NCBI GenBank assembly: GCA_030844895.1
Contig: CM061227.1
Coordinates: forward strand, 75,063,575 to 75,127,574
Direction: 5' to 3'
Length of the DNA stretch: 64,000 nucleotides
DNA from: Ambrosia x helenae
Lineage: Eukaryota; Streptophyta; Magnoliopsida; Asterales; Asteraceae
Shown here: positions 35,203-45,956 of the stretch, piece by piece
Layout of the letters: each line of letters begins with the position of its first letter
Position numbering within the stretch: the first letter of the stretch is position 1
The notes under the pieces: model-generated
What the model was told of the DNA's origin: nothing
The model's input: the letters and a program-made list of their open reading frames with translations, nothing else
The model's database searches: none
Translations under genes and position numbers: made by a program

Positions 35203-35646
35203 TGTTGGTTCAAGTTTGTGACAGATACTCAAACGGATAAACAAAAGCTCGGGATTATTGACAGAAGACTTTATATTGTTCGTGTCGTTATAAGAACTTG
35301 TCTAAGTTAGTTCTAGAATATGTAATTAAGCTAGTCTTGTAAAAGCCCAACACAAGCCCAGTTAAAAGCCCATGAGGATGCATGTATATAAGCAAATGAT
35401 GCATGAGGTTTTAGGGGTTGGTTGGTTGGTCAATTGTTTTGTCATAGAGAGTTTGAGAGAGAGCTAGTTAGGATTACAAGTTCGGTGTGTTTCTTATTAA
35501 TTGTTATCTATGATTCGATTAATAAGAAAAGCATTAAAAAGTAATCTTGTGTTCTTTGTGTGATATCCACGGATCAAAGATATTCCGTGTCTAGGATTCG
35601 TGTTTGGTTTGATTGCAGAGAAGATCTCAAGGGAAAGGGACCTACA
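35203..35646 (+). repeat. 3' LTR of Sirevirus A
   Basis: 444 bp from TGTTGGTTCAAG to GGGACCTACA; the TATA-like TGTATATAAG lies near 35383. It differs in sequence from the hairpin-bearing LTRs elsewhere in the window, and I see no TTCGACC hairpins in it. A chromovirus LTR begins nine bases further on. Confidence 0.75.
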
Positions 35647-35655
35647 TCGAAGAGG

Positions 35656-36429
35656 TGTGATACCCCACAATTTCAGGTTCTCACTTTAACTGAACTCTAG
35701 TTACATTCTATGCATTCTACTTAACTAGGGTTGGCTAGATAAGTCACACGTCGCACAGTTATAGGTTAATAACAGCATGAAGTGGTAATTCGGGGAATTA
35801 CCAGCCTATATACATGAGTAGTGAACCCCGGACGTTGGTGAACGATGATATTAGATAATTGTGAATTAATTGATTGAGATTGATTGCAACAACGTGCTTC
35901 TATGAAACTCTGTGAAACTGTGTGCAAAATGTATGTGATTACGTGAACTTAAACCGAAAGCGTTAATAAAAATCGTAATGGGTGGACCGTTAGGATGGTT
36001 GGGGTCTTAACACAGGGGGTTACACTTGTTAAGGTCCAAAATAGCAAAAACATCAAAGAAAACACGCGGTACGATGGAACAGGCCACCCGGAGCGAGCCG
36101 GGGAAGAGTGAGTGGCCGCTCACTCTGTCCGCGCGGCCGCTCACGGAGACCTGACGCAACCAAACCGCCTTACACACCTATTTAAACAATCTTAAGCCTC
36201 ATGTATCCCCTAAACTCAACCCTAATCGCCCCCTACTGCCTAGTTACGAATATATTAACCTCAAACACCTGCTAAGGCTCAAGAACATCGATCGGGAAGC
36301 TTGGAGAGCAAACGGTTGATAGTTTTGAAGTGCTTGCGGTATAATATTCAATCTCTTGTGTTTTAATCTTCTTTAATATGTTTTTAAACATCATAACCAA
36401 GTTTGTCCATTTCTGAAACGTTTTCATAA
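35656..36429 (+). repeat. Partial chromovirus LTR related to 3962-6427
   Basis: Starts TGTGATACCCCACAATTTCA and follows the first part of the LTR at 3962, including GGTGGACCGTTAGGATGGTT and the end at TTTTCATAA. It holds about 190 bp (35736-35930) that the copy at 3962 lacks. The remaining about 1.9 kb of the LTR is absent. Confidence 0.8.
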
Positions 36430-37020
36430 CCAAAAACTGCCTGCTTTCGCCTTTGTGCTTCCAACTTTCACCAATGCTTTCTCCATTTTCACACACACAC
36501 ACACACTCGTCGTCTGAAATACAAAAAAAAAATAACAAAAGAAACAAGATAGTAAGAAAAAACCCTTCTTGCTCCTAAAGAACTTAAAAATTGCAGCAAT
36601 CATCCCTAATTCAAAACACTAAAGCTGAAATAGTGAAATTAGATAAATACCTAACCTCCTACAGTCACGTGTTTGGATGCAATGAACTCAGTTAGCCTAT
36701 ATTTCCCTGAAAAATAACACAAAGTTACAGATCTGTGTTAGTATGTGTTGATTTAGAAAGCAAATCGAACATATGTATAGGGCTTTACCTGATTCATCGA
36801 CCCTAAACGAATGTTCGGGGTTCTTGGTTGCCTTAAAATCAGCTTCATGGATGAACCTCTGTCATCTTCAATCTTCAAAGGTTTGCTGGAAGGTGGTAGA
36901 TTCGGTGTGTGAGGGAAGCGGCGGCGATGGCTAGGGTTCTCTAGAGAAAGAGAGGGGGAGTGTGTGAATGACGAATGAGGATGAGATGGGTGTCTAGGGT
37001 TTTGTTTGATACGTTGATAA
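36430..37020 (-). pseudogene. Possible 5' end of a host gene, truncated
   Basis: Reading minus from about 37010 there is a CT-rich, UTR-like start with CTAGGGTTCTCTAG and CATCGCCGCCGCTTCC. An open stretch follows, with a donor-like CAG|GTAAAG near 36793. Acceptor-like TTTTTCAG|GG lies near 36708, another donor-like GAG|GTTAGG near 36655 and acceptor TATTTCAG near 36521. Joined pieces are only short and I recognise no protein. A (CA)n run lies in the last exon-like part. The right-hand LTR fragment ends at 36429, where this begins. It could be a real gene cut by rearrangement, or chance. Confidence 0.3.
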
Positions 37021-39786
37021 AAGAAATTTTAAGACAACATTCAACATCTCAAGCTTTGAACACTTGTACCAATATCTTCAAAAGACTTGTACATGTTGAA
37101 AATGATGTAAAATGACTTTCTTGCCCTTCTTATTTGCTTTATAATATAGTATAGATTAGTAGTAGTTTAGTATTATTATTTTTAGGTATTAGCATTATTA
37201 GTTGGTGTAGGTATTGGGTAGCCTATCCTTAGGTATCAATGCACTGATCGTCCATGCTTAAACAAGCTAGGTAGTGTTAACCAATATCCAACCATGATAA
37301 TAATTAGTAAGGTGTACGATTACCTAACCAAGTATTATGTAATTGTTTTAGGACCCTGAGGAAGTACTTGACCGGACTAGCAAGTGTCATGAAACCATTA
37401 AACAAGTGAGTTCTATGAATGTTTTTAAATGTGAACATTCTTGCCCTAACTGTTTATTGCTATAATTGTATTCATGATTGTTGTACGCGTGTGTATAATC
37501 AATTCACACATACAAATGATATATGTGGTCCCTTATACGTGCCGATACAATGAGATTTGTCAGTACTATATATGTGATGTAGTGGGTATTGACTCTATGA
37601 TGTTTGAAATTACAGTGCTAACACCGTCACAAGGGCCCATGCGTGGGTGCAAGTGGTGACGTAAGGTTATAATGACATGGACAAATATTAGTTATGAATG
37701 ATTGAGATGATGTGATTTACAGCTTCTGTATATTCACTAACTCACCAGCAATGACTGACGTCAGTTTTAAGCATGTGTTACAAGTCGTGATGGCTAGTTC
37801 TTGTGCATGATGTTTTTCTTGGAACTATGACCAGTGGAATAGGATATGCTAGTTCATATGGTTTGATGAAAAAGTTATATCTCCGGCTAGGAGTAGTTTG
37901 ATAAAGTTTTATACTTTTAAGTTTCCAACTTTTCTATCCTTCACTTTATGTTCATGAAATAAGTGTTTCCTTGCAAGTCAGTATCAATTGTGTATGGTGT
38001 ATCTTTATCTAGGTATGGTGTCACAAAATTGCACTTCACATTTAAGCAAACTTTTACATTATAAAAACCTATGTATTATCACAAACTATATATAGTTAAC
38101 CCTCCCATCTTCCAACTTAAACATGTTTTAGGGATTATTGCTGCTTTAAATTTCACAAGGTTTGGATCACTTAGGAGCTTTAGGCTAGATTAGGCTTAAT
38201 CAAAATTGTATAGTTCAATTTGTTAATTTGCTTCGTGTATGAAAGTTCATTTTTATTAAATAGATATTTACATTTTAAGAGTATCATGAGTTTTTGAACA
38301 ATCATATACGTGGCACCTTGATGTTTTCACCATTAGTTGGGATGTTACAATTACACACTTGGTATGTAAAAAAATTAATTAAAAACACTTGGACTTTATT
38401 GGATTTCTTTTGACTCAAAATGCTCGAAAATATGTATACTATATACCCTAAATTTTTTATATAAAAACAATTTGTTACGTATGGTTTTCACGAGCCTTCT
38501 CAACTCAAGTGTGTTTTCATTTTATACTAACTCCGAGAACTACACAAGCAACTGAGATCCACATGGGGCTACATTCAGTTTCATTTGTCTACCATCGCCA
38601 TGTAGATCTTAACTTCCCATCAAACATATTGAGACGGGTACTCTAACTATTTAATAGTTCTTTTACTTGATCCGTATAATACATGAGCATCTAACCTAGT
38701 TGAAATTATATATAACAATTTACAAATATTAACATGATCAACAATAATTTTTACACTTCATTTTTTTAATATTTTTATTTATCAACTACAATATGTTCGA
38801 CATTATGCTACCCTTAGCTAATAATCTTGCATCAGTTGGTGAAAATAGATCTTTAATGTCTTTAACTTCTTAGTTTTGTACTTTTCACTTGGCATGTGTT
38901 ATTGACTTCAATTAATATTTTATTATATTGAAAATGAGCTATAATCTATGAACTACTTTATGTTTGTTGATTAAAGCATCCGTGTCGTTATGTCTTTATA
39001 AAAACACATTAACTACTTAGAAGAGGGTTAAAAGTGTGGTTTGGGTCAAGTTTTTGCCTTGCACAAAAAGGTGGTGTATTCGAGGTCCAATGACTTGGGC
39101 AAATTAAAAACACTGTATAAATTGAAATTGTGGAATACATGTAGCACAATCAACAATTGTTGAAAATCGAAGTTGATTAACGATAACCGAGAAATCGTTG
39201 AATTGAAATCGTGCAATACAAACTTGATACCTTGCACCAGTTAACAAAATTGTTTAAGAAGACTGAGAAATTGCTAAAGAACACATATTGGATTCAGAAT
39301 CAAACATTTTTATACCCACGTAAATCGTTGAAGGATTAAAAGTTGAATGAAGGTTAACATCAGATTTGTACATAAGAAATGGCGTGAACGAATTGTTGGG
39401 TTTTCTGAGCCGGTATAATTACCATTTTAACCTTTTCATTAAAACACAAGAGAGTATAAATGAGTGGCGGAGATTTTTTCTCATGATTCTCACAAATGAT
39501 TTGTGGTCTCATTTAAACAATCCCCTGTATACACACACACACACGAAGGCTTCGAAGTGAGTAATTGTTAATTGTTTTGAATTTTGATTTGATTTTTAAA
39601 CATTATGCCTCCTAAATAACCATCTGATGCTCAAAGAATTTGCTAACAAGAATTCTTGGAGAGCTTCATGAATCATCAGTTATCTATTAGTCTTTTAAGT
39701 TATCAAATTCTTACACTATATTTTTGTTATGTTTATTGTTATAACGTTAACCAGTGTCTAAAAAGCTACTTTATATAATACGTTAG
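37021..39786. other. No gene seen
   Basis: AT-rich sequence without supported ORFs. The part 37195-38350 has an LTR-like look (GACCCTGAGGAAGTACTTGA near 37353, ending GGGATGTTACAA near 38345), similar in style to the second half of chromovirus LTRs, but no terminal match could be fixed. Confidence 0.4.
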
Positions 39787-40100
39787 GGGCCTAAGGCGCT
39801 GTTTGGTTGATTAAGTGCTGAATCATTAAGAGGTCTGAATGGTTAAGAGGTCTGAATGGTTAAGCGCTGAATCATTAAGTTGGACCTCTTTATGGTTAGT
39901 TTTCTTGTCCCACGTTGGTAGGGGAGCCTTATTAAGGTTCAGCCTAGTTCAGTGCTTAATAGTTCAACAACATCCCAAATCTTAATGATTCAGACTTAAC
40001 CATTCCATTTAGAAGATGAAACAAACGCGCTGAATGCTGAAACATTCAACGCTGAATGGTTAAGAGCCTCATTTAGAGGCTACCAAACAGCTCCTTATAT
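39787..40100. mobile_element. MITE, probably hAT-like
   Basis: Imperfect terminal inverted repeats: CTAAGGCGCTGTTTGGTTG at the left, and the reverse complement of CTACCAAACAGCTCCTTA at the right. The interior is made of repeated GAATGGTTAAGAGGTCT and GCTGAATCATTAAG words in both orientations. It has no coding capacity and is about 310 bp long. The class is judged from the GCTGTTTGGT end and size; no clear 8 bp target duplication was found. Confidence 0.65.
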
Positions 40101-41164
40101 CCTTAGGAGTGGCTTTGATGTTTATTGTCATTTTTAATCTCTTTAGTAAAGAATGAAGATGTGGTCAGAAGTGTGCAAAAACTTTATTCTCCCTTTTTAT
40201 GTGTTGTGTACAAAAGTTACGGTGTAAAAAGTACTAGCCATACCCTTTGTAACGAAAATAGAGTCAAAGTTAAGATTGGGAGTATTTGAGTTCCGTCTGA
40301 CCATGTTATAAGTACCATAGCCTATTTTATTCTTGGATCCTTCATCTTTTATTCAAATTCTAAAGTTCTGTCTCGTTTTCACTTGTATACGTTCCACATT
40401 GCATTTTTCAAAACATAAAATAATCAAATAAGGTGTTTTTAATCATGAATGCCAAAATAATATAAATAGATGGTTAGTACTTTGGGTTATAATATTTGAC
40501 ACGACATAAAAATAATCAGAATTTAGGTAATCAGAATTTCAGGTGTAATAACTCAGTTAATTAGCGGGTCATTTTCTGATTGAGTTATCGAACACTTGTC
40601 TAAATCAAACGTGACTATCTAATTCAAATTACCTTAACACAAATAGTAATTTATATGTAAAAGATTAATTTTACATTTTTGAAGAAGGTTATAGCAGAAA
40701 TTTCATATTTATATTATTTTGAGCTGATAAAATTTGAAGTATCTTTGTCATATATTTGTAATATAAGTGTACTAGTGTAGTATAATTATTCTTTAACTTT
40801 GTTTTTAAGGAATATAAAATATAATATTATTGGTTACGGAATTGTCATACCGTCTTGGTCATTTTCACATAATATAATCTTCCTAAATGCCCTATTTTTA
40901 ACTGTCAGGTAAATAAAGCATCACCTTAATTATGTGAGGTTTTATTTTTGGTCGCCAATGACAAATATGTAATCTCTGGTCAACAGGAAGAGTTAGTAGA
41001 CTTCGGTAGATGTATTATCTTAAGTCTAACATAGAGTGAACTTCTCCATGAAAGAAGAATACACCATACTACATTTTTCATCACTTTTTGCCAATATGTT
41101 TGTATTCTTGGACAAGTTCTTTGTAAAGAGATCATTTTACATTTAGCTTGATGATTTAGAAATT
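40101..41164. other. No gene seen
   Basis: AT-rich DNA with no supported feature. Confidence 0.5.
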
Positions 41165-43800
41165 TCATGTTTATTTATGCAATCCTTTTGTGGATTATTA
41201 GAATTAACAACAATCATACAAGTACGATAGAAAACCCACCGCAGGTACTAATACGAGTACAACGAACAAAGACGAGACCTCAAAGGGGGTTAGGAATATA
41301 TGTTGGGTATGAATCACCATCCATCATTAAGTATTTGGAGCCATCAACAGGAGATTTATTTACAGCTCGATTTGGTGATTGTCATTTTGTTGAATCAACA
41401 TTCCCAACACTGGGGGAGACGAAAAGCAGCTGAAAAATAATAATTTAAGTTGGAATGAATTATCATTATCTCATCTTGATCCTCGAACTAAACAGTGTGA
41501 AATAGAAGTTCAAAGGATAATTCATTTACAAGGATTAGCAAATCAACTACCAGACGCATTCACTGACCCCAAGAGAGTGACTAAGTCACATATACTAGCT
41601 GCCAATGCTCGAGTAAGAATAAGTGTCCCAGAAGGACAACCACATGTTGGAAATGAGTCTAATGCACGCCTCAAAGGTGGTAGACCAATCGATTCAAAAG
41701 ATAAAAATCCTCGAAAGAAGAAAGGATCAAATAATTTAGATGGCCAAGTCGAGGTAATAGCAAAACCAAGAAATGAGTCTCCTGAAGAGACACTAGACAT
41801 GATGGTTCCAGAAGAACCTCAGGTACCTGAAAATGAAGAGATCTCAATAAATTATATCATGTCTAGAAAGGTATGGAACTGAAATGAAATCGACATCGAT
41901 GACAAATTTTCATATAATGTAGCGCTAGAACTAATGAAAAACAATGAGAATCAAGAACCAAAATATGTTGAGGAATGTAAACAAAGAAACGATTGGCCAT
42001 AATGGAAAGACGCAATTGAGGCAGAGTTGAATTCCCTCAATAAACGAGTAGTTTTTGGACATGTGGTTTATACACCTGCAGGTGTAAAAGCTTTCGGATC
42101 TAAATGGGTTTTTTGTGCGAAACGTAATGAAAAAAATGAAATTGTGCGATATAAGGCAAGATTAGTAGCACAAGGATTTTCGCAAAGACCTGGGATTGAT
42201 TATGAGGAGACATATTCCCCAGTGGTGGATGCGACAACTTTTCGTTATCTTATTAGTCTGGTAATACAAGAATGGATTGATCTGCGTCTAATGGATATTG
42301 TGACAGCCTATCTCTATGGATCTCTTGATACTGATATTTACATGAAACTCCCTGAAGGATTCAAATTACCAAATTCATGTAAATCTAGTTCTCGAGAACA
42401 TCTTTCAATTGTATGGGCTAAAACAATCGGGGCGTATGTGGTATAATTGTCTTAGTGAGTATTTGTTGAAAGAAGGTTATAAAAATGATTCTGTATGCCC
42501 GTGTATTTTTATAAAGAAGTCAGAATCCGAATATGTTATAATTGCCGTATACGTTGATGACTTGAATATAATTGGAACTCCGCGGGAGCTCCAAAGGCGA
42601 TTGAAAACTTGAAAAGAGAATTTGAAATGAATGACCTTAGAAAGACAAAGTTTTGTCTCGGGTTACAAATTGAACACCTAAAAGGTGGAATCCTTGTGCA
42701 CTAAGAAACCTACATAAAGAAACTACTCAAAAGGTTTTATATGAAAAAATCACATCCATTGAGTACCCCAATGGTTGTAAGGCATCTAGATGTAGACAAA
42801 GACCCATTCCGACCTCAGAGCGATGGGGAAGAAATACTTGGTCCAGAAGTACCATATTTAAGTGCAATTGGTGCATTAATGTTTCTTGCTAGCCATACAC
42901 GACCAGATATATCATTTTCTTTAAATTTATTAGCAAGATATAGTTCATGCCCAATAAAAAGGCATTGGAATGGGGTAAAACAAATATTTCGATACCTTCA
43001 AGGCACAAAGGATATGGGTTTGTATTTTACTAGCCAATCGAAAACAAGTTTGGTTGGTTTTGCAGATGCAGGGTATTTGTCTGATCCTCACACTGGGCGA
43101 TCTCAGACCGGAATTTCATGGCGTTCTGTAAAGCAAACAATCATAGCCACGTCATCTAATCATGCAGAAATATTGGCGATTCATGAAGCTAGTCGAGAAT
43201 GTGTTTGGTTAAAGTCTGTTATACAGCACATTCATGAATCTTGTGGTATTTCTTCGGGAGATGAGGGAGCAACAATTTTACATGAAGACAACGCAGCATG
43301 CATTGCTCAACTCAAGGAAGGATACATCTGTAACACCCTGCCCCTCTCACCACCAATATTGTCCGCTTTGCCCCGATGGGTCGCCCATCCAAAGCTCACG
43401 GATTTGTTTTTGGTTGCCCAAGTGGAGACTTCCCAGGAGGTCACCCATCCTGAAATTTCTCCCACTTGAGCACGCTTAACTGTGGAGTTCTCCTCTCATC
43501 CACTAACATTAAGCCCCAAAACGCGTTGGTGATTTAAGAGGCAAGACATTACTTATGAATCAAGGATCTCTCCTGGCCACGGCCGATGTGGGATTTTCCT
43601 AGGGTGTCACATTCACCCCCTGTTAGAGTCTCATCGTCCCTGCACATTTTGCCAAAGTTCTTTTTTGCACATGATTTTCAAAAGAATGGAGAGATTACTG
43701 TCCCAGAAATCCGCTCCAGTGAAAATTTTCCAGACTTGTATAACAAATCACTTCCAACCTCAACATTCAAGAAGTTGGTTCATGGAATTGGGATGCGTTG
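41165..43800 (+). pseudogene. pol: Copia B pol: integrase end, RT, RNase H
   Basis: Opening RGLGIYVGYESPSIIKYLEP (about 41280) belongs to the integrase C-terminal region. Reverse transcriptase has FGSKWVFCAKRNEKNEIVRY (about 42087), LMDIVTAYLYGSLD and an intact YVDD (about 42550, AVYVDDLNIIG). A frameshift near 42400 precedes MYGLKQSGRMWYN. Stops and shifts occur at 41431, 41880, 42000 and 42600-42740. RNase H runs from about 42750 to 43325 with LVGFADAGYLSDPHTGRSQTG; it lacks some expected residues after SQTG. After the Cassandra insertion it resumes at about 43648 with PKFFFAHDFQKNGE and ends at 43799 after STFKKLVHGIGMR. Confidence 0.85.
43329..43648 (-). mobile_element. Cassandra-type TRIM LTR with 5S rRNA-like segment
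   Basis: On minus the LTR (43611 to 43329, 283 bp) begins TGTGACACCCTAGGAAAATC and ends GGGTGTTACA. A polypurine stretch (AACAGGGGGTGAA, 43612-43624) and a few internal bases lie before it. Bases 43427-43490 match 5S rRNA in reverse (arms GACTTCCCAGGAGGTCACCC and AGCACGCTTAACTGTGGAGT), the region holding the pol III internal promoter. 5S-derived LTRs are the defining mark of Cassandra elements. It sits inside copia B RNase H. Confidence 0.8.
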
Positions 43801-43948
43801 ACTCAAGGAGCTTGACTGATCATCATCAGGGGAGATAATACACGATGCACTCTTTTTTCCTTAGCTATGGTTTTGTCCCACTGGGTTTTCCTGGCAAGAT
43901 TTTTAATGAGGTAGCATCAAGCGTATGAAGTTGATAATCAAGGGGGAG

Positions 43949-44072
43949 TGTTATAAACCTATTAATTATTGATTATCAATTCCTAATATATGTTGACTTG
44001 TTCTCCAAGATGTGTTTCTCCTATATATAGTCATGACAATGCATTATTCTAGACACACCAATTAACAATAAA

Positions 44073-44112
<40 letters not shown>

Positions 44113-44155
44113 ATTATCTCTTCTCATATTCTTGCTATTAGGCTTGTTCATAACA
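43949..44155 (+). repeat. 3' LTR of copia B
   Basis: 207 bp, from TGTTATAAACC to CTTGTTCATAACA, after AAGGGGGAG. CTATATATAG (about 44022) is a TATA box. A (CT)n run occupies 44074-44110. Confidence 0.78.
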
Positions 44156-45423
44156 AAATTGAACAAAACGAGACAATAAAACAAGTAAAAAGAAATAATT
44201 CTTACAAAACTTACAATGAAATCGAAGACGAAATTATCAGTGTGAATCGGGCTTGTGTTTGATATAATTCCTTTAAATAGATTCGGGGTCTGTTTTCAGG
44301 GTACACCGGTTCTAAATAGTGGTGGTGCACTGCGGGACTTGCACACTTGCCTGAAAGATAATTGAAACTTGGTTGCTACGATTGAGTGTATGTTTGTTGC
44401 GAGAGTTTCTTAGTGTATTTTTCTCTCATATCAAATGAGGCACAAACCCTAGTATGTATACATGAACCATGGCTAGAGACTTAAATTTTCTTTATTAGCC
44501 ATAAAACTCTAATCGAGTTTCATAAAGAATCTTTACTCATGAATTTGTCTTGAATTCACCACATAAATAATATAATTAGTAATTATAATTTCACTAAATA
44601 ATAATTAAATCTGCATTCACCTTTCAATTTTCCAACAATCTCCCAAATGAATAGAGATTGATCAAAACACACAAAATTTCCAACAAACCCCCACATGAAT
44701 GGGAGTCATTCTCAGAAGCAATCTCATTTCGATTAAATTTCAATAGTTGAGTTTTGTATACAATAGGTAGGTGACCCTTTGAACCTTCGCTCATGAAACG
44801 TGTTGGTCCTAGAAGTATCAGCAATTACTTCAAGGGAACGAAATGACGACAGAGACGGTAACCCAAAGAGAAAAGGCAGAGTCACGAGGAGAGGGTAATA
44901 TGTTTACTTTTGCACCTTTTAGTTTACATGTTTGATTGTCAATTTTGACGTCATTAACCATGCGATTAATTCAGGTGCAGACCTCAACAACATCAAGAAG
45001 TTGGGACCTGGTTGCTCGAGCCTTTTGTTGTAAATGATTCTTATCAGCTTATGCAAATAACATTTTTTACGTGGGAAGTTTTGTCTGTGAATGCTTGTTT
45101 TTAGATTACAATAGTGTTATTACAAGAAAAACGGGTTTCCAAATTACTAACAAATAATTATCCTTGATTTTCTATGTTTGTGACAAGCACACAATCGCTT
45201 AAGAATGGCAAATGGGTTGTTCATATCGTAACCATACATTTCACTGTTAATTTCATGTTCGAACTAGCTATAAATCAGTTTTAAACGTGTTTAAGTAGAT
45301 TGATTATGCTTTTCGATTATCTAATTAGTTTGAGTTTGAAAAATAAGACTTAGGATGATGATTATATTTGGTGTACGAAAATTGATAATTGTGATAACTT
45401 TAGTAAATTACATGTCTTAACTT
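44156..45423. other. No gene seen
   Basis: No coding region supported. The words ACAATCTCCCAAATGAATAG and AACAAACCCCCACATGAATG (44635-44703) look like an antisense retroelement tail, but no LTR could be bounded. Confidence 0.35.
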
Positions 45424-45943
45424 GTAGGATCGGTTCATGATAAAAACGTACAAAGATCACACAAGTATAAGCAAATCAGGTGCGGAAACCCTAATTTCAT
45501 GAAAAATGATATCAATCAAGATCAGAACATGTTAAGAATCATTTTCAATCCGATTTTCATTAATATAAAAGTGATAATTGTTACAAAGACCAATACTAAT
45601 GAAAATACACCTTTTAAGAACTTTCTAGACATACCTTAGAACACATACACTGACTCTCTAGACAAAATGACCGAATGTAAGTTGCAAAACAACTTAAACA
45701 TATATATAGACTCCTCATTCGACCTATGCAAGGTGCGAATGGACTGGTTCGACCCTTCGAGGGTTCGAACCAAGAACTCATAAACATCAAAATAACTATT
45801 TGACTAAAATAAACACATTCGACCCTTTGTTGATATTCATTTGATCTCCCATAAGGTCGAATGAGCCTTTAAGACTTCAATATCTTCAAAACTTTGGCAA
45901 TCTTTGTACAATCCGAAAGCTATAGCCAAAACATGCACTTACA
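45424..45943 (-). repeat. 3' LTR of Sirevirus C
   Basis: 520 bp; minus-strand start TGTAAGTGCATGTTTTGGC, end CGATCCTACA. TATATATAG-type TATA (about 45700-45712, reversed). Hairpins at 45716-45738, 45747-45770 (TTCGACCCTTCGAGGGTTCG) and about 45826-45865. Confidence 0.8.
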
Positions 45944-45955
45944 AATTCCCCCTTG
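45944..45955 (-). other. Polypurine tract of Sirevirus C
   Basis: CAAGGGGGAATT on minus, between the ORF stop (45957-45959) and the LTR start. Confidence 0.85.
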
Positions 45956-45956
45956 G

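Larger units (their letters stand above)
26200..35646 (+). mobile_element. Sirevirus-like Ty1/copia element A, 5' LTR lost
   Basis: Order gag, protease, integrase, reverse transcriptase, RNase H, long 3' non-coding region with several polypurine tracts, 3' LTR. Integrase before reverse transcriptase is the Ty1/copia order. The long gag with two zinc knuckles and the multiple polypurine tracts fit the Sirevirus (SIRE/Maximus) clade. No 5' LTR or primer-binding site is found upstream of gag, so the element is truncated on the left. The exact left limit is unknown; the twin palindromes may be part of its leader. Confidence 0.8.
41165..44155 (+). mobile_element. Ty1/copia element B, 5'-truncated
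   Basis: Begins inside the integrase C-terminus and runs through reverse transcriptase, RNase H, polypurine tract (ATCAAGGGGGAG, 43937-43948) and a short 3' LTR. The protein differs clearly from element A, so it is another copia lineage. It is interrupted by a Cassandra-type LTR at 43329. Confidence 0.82.

Noticed and set aside
36272..36547. Minus ORF of 91 codons as an independent gene
   Set aside because: Crosses the LTR fragment boundary at 36430 and includes a (CA)n-encoded run; at most part of an exon.
39046..39560. Short ORFs on both strands near 39.0-39.6 kb
   Set aside because: Length expected by chance in AT-rich DNA; no motif seen.
43427..43490. Genuine 5S rRNA gene
   Set aside because: Only about half of 5S is similar, with a degenerate middle, and it lies within LTR boundaries; Cassandra-type origin is the better reading.
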